Origin: Nostoc sp. GT001
Lineage (GTDB): Bacteria; Cyanobacteriota; Cyanobacteriia; Cyanobacteriales; Nostocaceae
Length of the DNA: 46,383 bases
Assembly (NCBI RefSeq): GCF_030382115.1
Contig: NZ_JAUDRJ010000003.1
Span: forward strand, 1,836,935 to 1,883,317
Direction: 5' to 3'
Both the position numbers and the translations under genes were made by a program. Shown here in pieces: positions 16,910 through 26,595 of this stretch. Below the pieces are notes generated by a model. It had not been told where the DNA came from. It saw only the letters and a list, made by a program, of their open reading frames with translations, and made no database searches. The stretch's first letter is position 1, and each line of letters opens with the position of its first letter.

Positions 16910-19900
16910 AGCAGTTTTCCCTCTCTGATTGATGCTAGTTTTGCAGCCAGCAAATCTGCAATTTCGTCAAGCGATTGCTCCGGCGATGACAATCTCACTC
17001 TCTTTTCTTCTAATGATGATTCTTCCAGTAAGGCTTGTTGCTGGAAATTCTCTGAGTTAAAGGCAGCCTCCTGGGTTGATGCTTGTGGATCTAAGTGCGA
17101 CAACACTTGCGTTTCCAGATAATTCGCCAACGCTGCCACCGTCGGGTAATCAAATAGTGTGGTTGGGGAAAGGGAACAGCCTAAACTATTTTGCAATTGC
17201 TCTTTCAACTCCGTAGCAGTTAATGAATCCATCCCTAATTCAAAGAAACCTTGCTGCAAACCGATGGACTGGGGTTGCTTTAAGCCTAAAACTTTGGCTA
17301 CTAATGAGCGGAGATGAGTAATTAATTCCTCCTGTCGCACTCGTGGAGGCTTGGCTATTAGCGATTGGAGAAATATTGATTGTGCCGTGTTGATGGTGGC
17401 AGGAATGGGCGATGGAAGATGATTAGACTTCTCGCATAAGTCGGGAAAAGGGGAAGGTGGGGTCCCCTCTGGGGATAAGGGGCGGGGGGGAAAGGGTAAA
17501 GGTTTTGTATTGTCCCCTTCCCCTTCCCCTTTAACCTTTTCCCTTTTCCCAACTCTTGCAAAAGTGTTTTTTGCAAGAAGTCTATTGTGGTTAACTGGGT
17601 TATCGGTGCTGATGCTCTGAGCCAAGATGACAACCTGTTGGAATGAATCACCAATCGCCTCGCAATCAGGCGCAAGATGCACAGCCTCTTGAAACCCACA
17701 ATCAGACAACAATTCCAGCCAGTCAGTCACCGCTAACAAAGGGTAGAATGGTCGCAACTCGTAGTCTGAGAATTTCCACCACCCTGGCGTTAATCCAAAG
17801 ACCAAATCTAACCAACGTCGGGGACTTGTTCCCTCCAGCAACACTAATAATCCTCCTGGTGCTAATAAGCTGCGAACGTGTCGTAAGGTTTGCTGTAGAT
17901 CCTCAGTTGCGTGCAGGACATTTGCTGCCACAATGATGTCGTATTGATGGTTAGTAAATCCCTGCGATTGGGGGTCTTGTTCGATGTCTAAAGACTGATA
18001 GCAAATAAATGGGTAATCTCGGAATTTCTCTTGAGCCTTAGCAGTGAACCATGTTCCTAAGTCTGTGAACACATATTCAGTCCGATCTGCTGGGAGATGA
18101 GGTAGGAGGTAAGCAGTTGTTCCGCCAGTTCCGGCTCCAATTTCCAAAATACGCACTGTATCAGTAGAAATCGCGGTTGAGATTGCCTTTTGGACTAGTG
18201 CGTTCATCACCTTTGCGCCGGGGGAATCCTGGTAAAGCTGGGTTAATGCTGTCAAATCGCCTTGGGGAAATAGCAACTCCAGTGGGCGAGTTTCACCTTG
18301 GAGTACTTGAGCCAGGTGCGAACCGCAACGCTCTAGCAGTGTCAGTTCTGCATTTGCTTGGGGATATTGCGATCGCAACTTATTTAGTTGCGCTTGTGGT
18401 GTCGGTAACTCTAGTATTCGAGTTACTTCCCACTGATTACCAATTCGCTGAAGAATCCCTTCTTCAACCAGCATTTCCAACAGGCGCAGTGCGAGTTTCT
18501 GATGTTGCTCGATGACTCCTAGTTTGGTGAGTTGGGGAATGGAATAGCGATCGCCTAGCTGCAAACTCCACCCCATCTGCCGGAATGCCGCTACCACATA
18601 AGGAATACTCAGTGATTCCAAAGTACTTAGAGCTTCCCCATAGTTTTTTAGACTCAGTTGGGCTGTCAATTCAGCCAACTGGGGTACGAGCAAATGCTTG
18701 ATTTCTGCTGGCGAACAGAGCGATTCTCTAGCAGTCACGTTATTAGATGCAGTTTCCATCCAGAAGCGCGATCGCTCAAAGGGATAATTGGGCAATATTA
18801 CCCGACGATGTTGAGAGCCATGATGAAAGCCTACCCAATCAACTGATATTCCAGACTCGTACAAAGTTGCCAAACTGGACAACATCTGCTGAGAATTCAA
18901 TTCCTTTTTGAGGCTGGGAAGCCACACATACTCGTTACTCGGTAAGCATTGGCGACCCATTCCCAACAAAATCGGTTGCGGCCCTACTTCCAAATACGCT
19001 AAGGCTCCCAGTTCTGCTAGAGTTGCCATCCCATCAGCAAACCGGACTGGCTGGATCACATGTTGCACCCAATATTCAGGCGTGGCGATCTCTGCTTTTG
19101 CTAGTTGACTAGGTGAGATTAGAAATAAAGCGAATATCGGGGTTTGGCGGATAGTAGTTTATTTGCCGAACAATTTGTTCAAACTCCGCCAGCATGGGTT
19201 GCATCAATGGCGAATGAAAAGCATGGGAAACCTCAAGTGGTTTTGTCTTCACTCCCTTTGCTTCTAACCTGGCCACAGCCGATGTAATAGATTGATATCC
19301 ACCTGAGATGATCAGATGTGCGCCGTTCATTGCTGCGATCGCCAAATCTGAATACTCATCAATAATGCTCGATACTTCTTGCAACTGGGCAAAAACCGCT
19401 ACCATTGCTCCTACAGACGGTAACGCTTGCATCAGTCTTCCCCGTGCGGCAATCAACTTCAGTCCATCTTCTAGACTAAACACTCCTGCTACACAAGCAG
19501 CAACATACTCGCCGATGCTGTGTCCCATCACCACACTCGGTTTGATTCCCCAGGACTGCCATAGCTTAGACAATGCATATTCCAATGCAAATAAAGCAGG
19601 TTGAGTATAAGCAGTTTCATTAATAGAGGCTTGAGTTGTGTTGTCTAACTCACTTATAGGATATAGAACCTCTAATAGAGGTTGATTTAAGTATGGCTGC
19701 AAGATTTCAGCACAGCGTTCTATGGCTTGCCGGAAAACGGGTTGCGTGTTGTAAATTTCCCGCCCCATACCGATATATTGCGAACCTTGTCCAGTGAACA
19801 GGAAAGCAACTCCCTGACAACGATCGCCTGTTCTAGAAGGTGAATTATAAATGAACGCTGCGAGTTCCTCGCAAAATTCCTCAGAGGATTCTGCAACCAG

Positions 19901-22900
19901 AGCTAGTCGATGGTTAAAATGCGATCGCCCCACATTGCTCGTATAACAAATATCCCCCAGAGCTACTTCTGAATGAAACTCCAAAAACGCCACATACCGC
20001 CGAACTAATTCCCGTAACGCTATTTCACTTTTTGCCGAAATTGTCAATAGCAATTTGCCGTGAAAATCTACTCCCCAGCTTTCCAGCTCCCCAGCTCTCC
20101 CTGCTCCCTGCCCCCTGCCCCCTGCCCCCCTACTCTCCCTCGGCCCTTCCTCCAAAACAACATGGGCATTCGTACCGCCAAAGCCAAAGGAACTTACTCC
20201 TGCAAAACGTTGCTCCCCAAAACCAGTCCACTTCTGAGTGTCGCTAGGAATTGAAAAAGGCGTGTCTTGGATGGTAATCTTCGGATTTAGCTCCTTGAGA
20301 TGAAGCGTACCGGGAATCTCTTCATGTTGCAAAGCCAGTACAACTTTTATTAACCCTGCAATTCCCGCTGCTGATTCTAAATGACCGATATTAGTCTTTA
20401 CCGAACCGATCGCACAAGGTTGGTTTGGGGAACGACCTGACATCAACACTGATTGCAACGAGTTAACTTCAATCGGGTCGCCCAAAGCTGTACCTGTCCC
20501 ATGAGCTTCCACATAGCTAATGGCTGCTAGGTGCGACTCCAGCATTCACAAGCGCCTGATGGATAACACCTTGTTGGGCAATTCCTCTAGGAGCAGTCAA
20601 TCCATTACTGTGACCATCCTGATTGACTGCCGAGCCGCGAATCAGCGCCAGGATATTATCCCCGTCGTTGATCGCATCAGTCAAACGCTTCAGCACTACA
20701 ATCCCACAACCTTCTCCCCGGACATAACCATCTGCATCCGCATCAAAGGTTTTACAGCGACCATCCCCCGACATGAATCTTGCTTGGGAGAGGGCGATTG
20801 TCATTTGGGGGGTGAGAATTAAATTAACACCACCTGCCAAAGCCAAGTCACATTCCCCTAAACGCAAACTCTGACAAGCCTGGTGAACTGCAACCAAAGA
20901 TGAAGAACAGGCAGTATCGACAGCCCAACTGGGCCCGTGCCAATCGAACTGATAGGATAGGCGGTTAGCGGCAATACTCAGAGCGTTGCCTGTGCTGGCA
21001 TAGATATCAATATCAGACAACCGCTCAAACTGGAATCGAGCATAGTCATTGGTACTGATGCCGATAAATACACCACTGTTGCTGCCTGTCAAGCGATCGC
21101 TTGCTAATCCAGCATTTTCTAAAGCTTGCCAACTCACTTCTAGTAATAGCCTTTGCTGCGGGTCCATCCGCTCGGCTTCACGAGGAGAAATGCCAAAAAA
21201 TTGGGGATCGAATTGGTCAACTTGCTCGATAAATCCACCCCAACGAGTACTCATTTTCCCTGGTTGGGCAGGGATGGGGTTATAGAAAAGATGAGAATCC
21301 CAACGATTGGCGGGAATTTGCTCAATGGCACTTTTACCATTGCGTAGTAATTGCCAAAAGGCTTCTGGGTTATTAGCTCCGGGAAAGCGGCAGTCAAGGC
21401 CAATAATCGCGATCGCCTCGACAGATTTAAGATTACGTGTAGGTTGTGGAGATTCTCGCCGTTGGGATAAAGTTTCTGTGAGATAGGCTGATAGAGTTGC
21501 GATCGTCGGGTAATCGTAAGCCAAAGTAGGCAACAACTGACAACCTAACCAATCCTCTAAATCTGCCGACAGGCTGACTGCGGCAATAGAATCCAACCCA
21601 TAGTAAGCAAACGATTCACGCGGATCTATTGATTGGGGTGCAATGTTTTGTCGCTGAGCAATCTTATTTACCAACCAATCTTGAATTTCCGCCGCTCCCT
21701 TTTCTCCAGACTTGCGACTTCTCAATTCCCCCTGCTCCCCTGCTCCCCCTACTCCTCGGTCACTGAGCGTAGCCGAAGTGCTACCCCCCTGCTCCCCTGC
21801 CTTCCTCCACTCTCCCACCACTTCCAAAGTCCCCGCCAAAAATCCTGCGCGAGTGGCATAGCGCTGAATCTTCCCACTAGAAGTCTTGGGGATACTGACT
21901 GGCTTCAACAGCAAGACGGCATAAACTTCTAATTCGTGCTGTGTTGTGACTGCTTGTCGGATGGAGCCAATTACTTCACTTGCATCAAGCTTCCGCATAG
22001 CAGTTCGCTCGACTTCACACGCCACAACGAGTTGCTCTTCACCGTCTACCTCGATCGTAAATGCGGCTACTCCCTGCGTTCCCAAAGCCGAATGACTATT
22101 TGTAACTGTGAGTTCAATGTCTTGAGGATAATGATTATGTCCTCGAATAATAATTAAATCCTTGAGTCTTCCGGTGATAAATAGCTCGTCATTTTGCAAA
22201 AAGCCTAAGTCTCCCGTGCGGAGAAACGGGCCTTCTCCTGTATCTGCTAAATAGGCTGCAAATGTATGTTTTGTTTCTTCAAGTCGCTGCCAATAGCCTT
22301 GGGTGATACTTGCTCCTGCGACCCAAATTTCGCCAACTTCATCGGGTAAACATCGCGTCAACAATTCAGGATGAACGATCGCTATTTGTGTATCGCCTTG
22401 CCTGTGATTGCCACATCCAACCAAAAGCCGCACATTGGGATGGTCTGCTGTTGCTGACACTACTCGATTTTGTGTCAGCGCGGTTGCCTCAACCTTGCTA
22501 ATAATCGGCTCGGCTTGTGTTTGCACGGCAGTTACTTTCAATGTTGCCTCAGCGAGTCCGTAACCCGGACAGAAAGCTGTTGCTTGAAACCCACAAGAAG
22601 CAAATGCTTTGGCAAACTGTTCCAACGTTTCTGCTTTGACTGGTTCAGCAGCATTTAAAGCCATCTGCCAACAACTGAGATTCAGGCTGGCACGTTGTTC
22701 TGGGGTAATTTTACGAATGCACAGATCGTAGGCGAAGTTTGGCGCACTAGTATGTGTTGCTTGATAGTGAGAAATAGCTTGGAGCCAGCGAATGGGACGC
22801 GCAATAAAGGCTACAGGTGGCATGATGTAACAAGGGAATCCCTTGTACAAGGGTTGGAGTACTCCATAAATCAGCCCCATATCGTGAAAGAATGGAATCC

Positions 22901-23531
22901 ACGTCACCATGACGCTATCGGATGTGTGTTCCCAACCGTGATCCAGATAGGCTAAATTGTGCAACAGATTACTGTGACTTACCATCACCCCTTTGGGCGT
23001 TCCCGTGGAACCGGAGGTGTATTGCAGAAACGCTAAAGTCTTTCCATTGATATTAGGTGCTTTCCATTCCTGTGCGATTGCCTCAGAAATCACATCGCTG
23101 GCTAAGACTTTTAGAGATGCTAGTTCTGGATTGTCTGCAAAGTAGTTCTTAACGATTGGCAATAGTGCTGTTGTTGTCAGGATAGCAGTTGCTTGGGCGT
23201 CGGAAACGATCGCACCCAACCTAGCAATCGACTGATTTTGCCGAGGCGGATAAGCAGGAATCGCGATCAAACCAGCATATAAGCAGCCGAAAAAGGCACT
23301 AATAAATTCTAAACCAGGTGGGTAGAGTAGGAGTACGCGATCGCCTGGCTTTGCAAATGTTTGCAAGTAGGTAGCGATCGCCCTTGCCAGTTTATCCAGT
23401 GCTCCATAGGTGAGTCTACTTCCCTCAGATTCACCATCTACCAAAAAGGTATAGCCTAGCGTCTGAGGTTGGTGAATAGCTCTGTAGCGCAATACGTCTA
23501 CTAGCGTCTCACTAGTATGTTGTTTTTCCAT
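16906..23531 (-). CDS. FAAL-ACP-KS-AT-cMT-ACP polyketide synthase; two frameshifts (near 20529 and 19111)
   Basis: Three frames join into about 2207 residues if one base is removed at each of 20529 and 19111. Domain order: FAAL (1 to about 590; [51 protein letters not shown]), ACP (GLDSIAAVSL, Ser near 647), KS (about 704-1130; DTACSSSLVA, HGTGTALGD, KTNIGHLESAAG all intact), AT (about 1240-1540; GHSIGEY, AARGRLM with the Arg, HAFHSPL, a malonyl-type pattern), C-methyltransferase ([16 protein letters not shown] near 1795, [11 protein letters not shown]) and ACP (GMDSLTATELK near 2100). There is no KR, DH or ER. It would activate a fatty acid, add one malonyl unit and methylate the alpha carbon, leaving an alpha-methyl-beta-keto thioester, a fitting substrate for HMGS. 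It is the first gene of the operon, and its stop overlaps the next start (ATGA). Confidence 0.9.
17435..17555. repeat. Purine/pyrimidine-rich repeats in the cMT-ACP linker
   Basis: TTCCCC and GGGGAAAGG-type runs on both arms (about 17440-17500 and 17512-17550) are translated in frame between the methyltransferase and ACP, giving a low-complexity KGEGEG- and Pro-rich linker. The arms are partly complementary and could form a hairpin. Confidence 0.6.
20080..20131. repeat. 7-bp tandem repeat in a KS-AT linker
   Basis: Three TGCCCCC units (20109-20129) with degenerate CTCCCTG flanks encode [11 protein letters not shown] between KS and AT. The equivalent linker of the plus-strand PKS carries the same heptamer in the same frame (32214-32241). 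Confidence 0.8.
21727..21805. repeat. Short repeats with an ACTGAGCGTAGCCGAAG copy in the FAAL-ACP linker
   Basis: CCCCTGCT units surround one copy of the dispersed repeat (about 21761-21778), translated in frame between the FAAL and its ACP. Confidence 0.7.
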
Positions 23532-23660
23532 GCATGGCTACTCCTATAAACCTGGAAATTGTTCAGATCGCTAATCTCTAGCACATTGACAAGCCAACAT
23601 CTGCAATTAAATGAAGGTATTGAACATTCATCAGACTGATGAAGCCATCAGTTTGATAAA

Positions 23661-23740
23661 TCTTGGTGTTCTCCGAAAAATCTTGGTGTTCTCCGAAAAA
23701 TCTTGGTGTTCTCCGAAAAATCTTGGTATTCTCCGAGAAA
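23661..23740. repeat. Tandem 20-bp repeat array, four copies
   Basis: Three exact copies of TCTTGGTGTTCTCCGAAAAA (23661, 23681, 23701) are followed by a fourth with two changes (23721) and a partial fifth at 23742. The 20-bp spacing is close to two helical turns. Each unit has an imperfect dyad (TTGG...CCGAA). An array of protein binding sites is a reasonable guess. Confidence 0.85.
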
Positions 23741-23770
23741 ATCTTGGTATTGTTCAGGATACCAAGATTT
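23739..23770. repeat. Perfect 12-bp inverted repeat next to the tandem array
   Basis: AAATCTTGGTAT (23739-23750) and ATACCAAGATTT (23759-23770) flank an 8-base centre. The left arm is the start of a further tandem unit, so the last unit has become a full dyad. It could be an operator or a hairpin in the leader of either transcript. Confidence 0.8.
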
Positions 23771-23949
23771 CACTCTTCACGCACAAATTTTATAAATTCT
23801 CAACTATTTAAGGGATGACTTTTACATGAAAATAACTTAATAGTTAGCGCCGGAGACTTGTAATATTTCTACCTATTAGCAGATACATTGAATCAGTTGA
23901 GGATTGCCATGCTAAATCTTACCCCTATAATAAAGCGACAGGTTCATTC

Positions 23950-25408
23950 ATGATCCAACAATCTGATGAAGAGAATGGCATAGCAGAGAATCAACAGCTA
24001 ATTGAGGAACTGAAGTCTCTGCGGCGAGAGGTAGCTGAATTAAAAACAGAAAAAGCTGCTTTCCAAGCTCAAAAAAAGCTGCTGGAGCATTCAGTAGCGA
24101 CAATCATCCGTGCTTCACCCGAAGAAGAGATGTTGAAAGCTACTTTACAAGACACGTTAGATGTTTGTAGTCAGCTTACTGGTGCCCAAAAAGGCAGTCT
24201 GTTTTTACTCGATCGCCAGGGTGCTGTCACCGATAGTATTCTCACGCAAAGGGAGACAGCACTGAAGGAGCGCGATCGCCTGATTGGTTGCGTTTTAGCA
24301 CAGGGGCTTGCTAGGTTGGGTATACAGACAGCGCCAGATCGGATTGATCGTAGACACTGAGACCGACGATCGTTGGTTGCAGTTGCCCAATCAGCCTTAC
24401 ACTGTACGTTCAGCATTAGCTGTTCCCATTCTCAGGAATGAAGAGGTCTTAGGTATTCTTACCTTGCTACACCAAGAACCGGGGCACTTTAGCCTAGAAA
24501 TTGCCCATCTGATGCAGCTCACTGCTGACCAAATCGCGATAGTTTTAGAAAATGCCCAGCTCTATGGGAAAATTGAAACCTATTCCAAAGCGCTCAACTA
24601 CGAATTAGAAAAAGGGCGGCAAATCCAAAGAGATTTTCTACCCAACGAAATCCCACAGCTACCTAATTTAGAGATTGCCACGTTTTTCTCTCCTGCGCGT
24701 CAAGTTGCTGGAGACTTCTACGACGTTTTTATGCTACCTGGTGACTACTTGGGGCTAGTTATTGCTGATGTCGCCGACAAAGGTGTAGGTGCTGCATTAT
24801 TTATGGCTTTGTTTCGGAGCTTAATCCGTATTTTTTCTGGACAAATTAGTTTGGGCGGACTCTCTATTATTGCCAATGAGGAGGAATTATCGATTTTACT
24901 GGAGTCAGAGATGGCAACCAATTTATACCAAATTAACCCCCTGAAAGCAGTAGCGCTCACGAATAACTACATCGCCCAACAGCACGCCCAGATGAGTATG
25001 TTTGCCACGCTGTTTTTTGGCGTGCTAGATCCGGCAACTGGCATTCTCACCTACATCAATGGTGGACACGAAACTCTGTTTGTTGTTGGTGAGGCTGGTA
25101 TCAAAGCCAGTCTCAACTCAACCGGGCCAGCGGTAGGGATGATGCCTAATATGAAATTTAAAATTCAACAAGTACAGTTGGAACCAGGCGATATCTTAAT
25201 TGGCTATACCGATGGGGTAACTGAGGCACGCAGCCCCAGCGGTAAGTTTTTTACTGAAAAGCGACTGCGATCGCTCCTAGATCAATCTGCACTTTTGCCA
25301 TCTCCACTGCTAGAGCGCATTACAACTGATTTGTTCGCTCACATCAGCACTGCACCTCAGTTTGATGACATCACAATGCTGATTGTGCAGAGAAAGGCAT
25401 CAGACTAA
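23950..25408 (+). CDS. RsbU/SpoIIE-like GAF-PP2C phosphatase; one frameshift near 24313
   Basis: Two frames join into about 485 residues if one base in GCT[A]GGT (24310-24316) is removed, giving LAQGLAGWVYRQRQ, the standard GAF consensus. An N-terminal coiled coil (LIEELKSLRREVAELK) precedes a GAF domain (LTGAQKGSLFLLDRQG to VPILRNEEVLGILTLLH) and a PP2C-type phosphatase with its metal-binding residues (GDFYDVF, IADVADKG, GYTDGVTEA, QFDDITML). It would dephosphorylate an anti-sigma-factor antagonist in a partner-switching pathway. The RsbW-like gene follows by 36 bases. Its position at the head of the divergent region suggests control of the PKS genes or of associated cell differentiation. 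Confidence 0.88.
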
Positions 25409-25444
25409 AATTTCAACCTTTCACTCACTCCCAATCCGTAAAAT

Positions 25445-25876
25445 ATGGAACCTTTAACTGTGCCTGGAACACTAGACTCTTTAAAGGCGATCGCAGAATA
25501 TGTGATGGCAGCAGCAATGGTAGCAGGTTTGAATAAAAAAACCTCCTATAGACTGCGTTTGGCGGTCGATGAAATCGCTACAAACATCATTAATTACGGT
25601 TATCAGGCAGCAAATCGCCAAGGCATATTGATTTTAAAAGCCGATCTTGATGATCGCTCCTTGACCATTACGATTAAAGATACTGGTGTTCCCTTCAACC
25701 CTACCCAGAAGTTAACTCCAAATGATTTGAACAAGTCGCTACAGCAACGACAGATTGGCGGTTTGGGAGTTTATCTAGCTCTGAAGAGCGTAGATCGGTT
25801 TATTTACCAACAAGACGGAAACCAAAATTGTAATATTTTAATTGTGAATCGTGACGATGGATTGGGAATCAGTTAA
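25445..25876 (+). CDS. RsbW-like anti-sigma factor serine kinase (GHKL ATPase)
   Basis: The 143-residue protein is a single GHKL ATPase domain: N-box LAVDEIATNIINYGY, G1 box IKDTGVPFNP and G2-like GGLGVYLALKSVD. Such proteins bind a sigma factor or phosphorylate an STAS antagonist. The upstream PP2C phosphatase is the usual partner; no STAS protein or sigma factor is in the window. The start ATG at 25445 has no obvious ribosome site. Confidence 0.88.
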   Translation: MEPLTVPGTLDSLKAIAEYVMAAAMVAGLNKKTSYRLRLAVDEIATNIINYGYQAANRQGILILKADLDDRSLTITIKDTGVPFNPTQKLTPNDLNKSLQQRQIGGLGVYLALKSVDRFIYQQDGNQNCNILIVNRDDGLGIS

Positions 25877-26595
25877 GTAAGTTCGCAGGAATATTAATTA
25901 TTAAAAACAAAGAATAATGAACTTAACAGGATACAAGGGACTTCCAAGAAATAAATTATCCATTTTGTGGGGTGGGCAACATGAGCGCCCTAAATCTGGG
26001 ACGGGTGGGGACACCCATCCCACAAGAAAATTTGGGATGTTTTTTTATTTGCAAGTCCCCAACAACAAGAGTTACAAGTTAATTTATTTTTATTTACATA
26101 GTTTTGTTTTTCGATACCGTTGCACTTAAAACTGAGTGATTATTGTCCAAAAATCTTCCTAAAACTTGCTAGCAAATATTTACAAAGCTTTAAGCCCAAT
26201 CCTTCCAGATTCTCTTTTAACGTCACTTGTTACAAATGGTCACGAAGTTAGTGACTACAAAAAAATTTCATGTATTCTCAATATTCACAAGGTAGCGAAC
26301 TTGAACAGCAAATATGTCAAAAACGGCCGAAAAACGCATATATAGCAGTTGCCTTGGTAGGTTAGGACATCAACCGAACATGAAGATTACTCTAAGCCGA
26401 GGCACGGGCTAAACGCCCCGCTATCGCTAACATCACTCAGGACTGAGTGTTGTCAAACCCCGACACCAAGGACTTTTGAGCCTGTTGCCTATTACCTGTT
26501 GCCTATTATATAAAACCACCAACTAATAGGGTTGCTTGTAGAAGTGAAGACATCCCGCAACAGCAAACGTGTCTAAGTTAGTTTGGAGCTTATAG
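25877..26595. other. Intergenic region upstream of the plus-strand PKS, with repeats
   Basis: About 720 bases without a convincing gene. It holds a MITE-like element (25937-26059), a half copy of a second repeat family (about 26338-26368), a GGCACGGGCTAAACGCCCCG dispersed repeat (about 26400-26422), and the promoter and leader of the PKS. The PKS start has GGAG 7 bases upstream (26585-26588). A 70-codon frame at 25917-26129 runs through the MITE and is probably not a gene. Confidence 0.6.
25937..26059. mobile_element. MITE-like element with GGGACTT(C/G)CAA ends
   Basis: Inverted ends GGGACTTCCAAG...AAATAAA and TTTATTTGCAAGTCCC bound about 123 bases with an internal GGGTGGGC-rich hairpin. A related end with the same GTGGGGTGGGC segment occurs, inverted, at about 42640-42682, and GGGACTTCCAA again near 46278. 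There is no transposase, so it is non-autonomous. Confidence 0.65.

Larger units (their letters stand above)
23532..23949. promoter_or_regulatory. Divergent promoter region between PKS operon and RsbU-like gene
   Basis: The two flanking genes start outward from this 418-base AT-rich gap, so it must hold both promoters. It contains the 20-bp repeat array (23661-23740) and the adjoining hairpin (23739-23770), 130-240 bases upstream of the PKS start. I cannot assign -10 or -35 boxes confidently. An open frame crosses the repeats (23611-23811) but looks spurious. Confidence 0.6.

Noticed and set aside
117..23531. Heterocyst glycolipid (hgl) PKS cluster
   Set aside because: DevB and PKS genes together suggest it, but the HMGS cassette, FAALs, radical SAM pair and TE do not fit the hglE/G/D/C set.
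23661..23770. CRISPR array
   Set aside because: The 20-bp units follow each other directly with no spacers, and no cas genes are present.
23611..23811. Small 66-residue gene across the tandem repeats
   Set aside because: Its repeated peptide simply follows the 20-bp DNA repeat read in shifting frames; there is no ribosome site or recognisable domain.
25917..26129. 70-residue gene between RsbW and the PKS
   Set aside because: Most of it is the MITE-like element at 25937-26059 and it shows no protein features.
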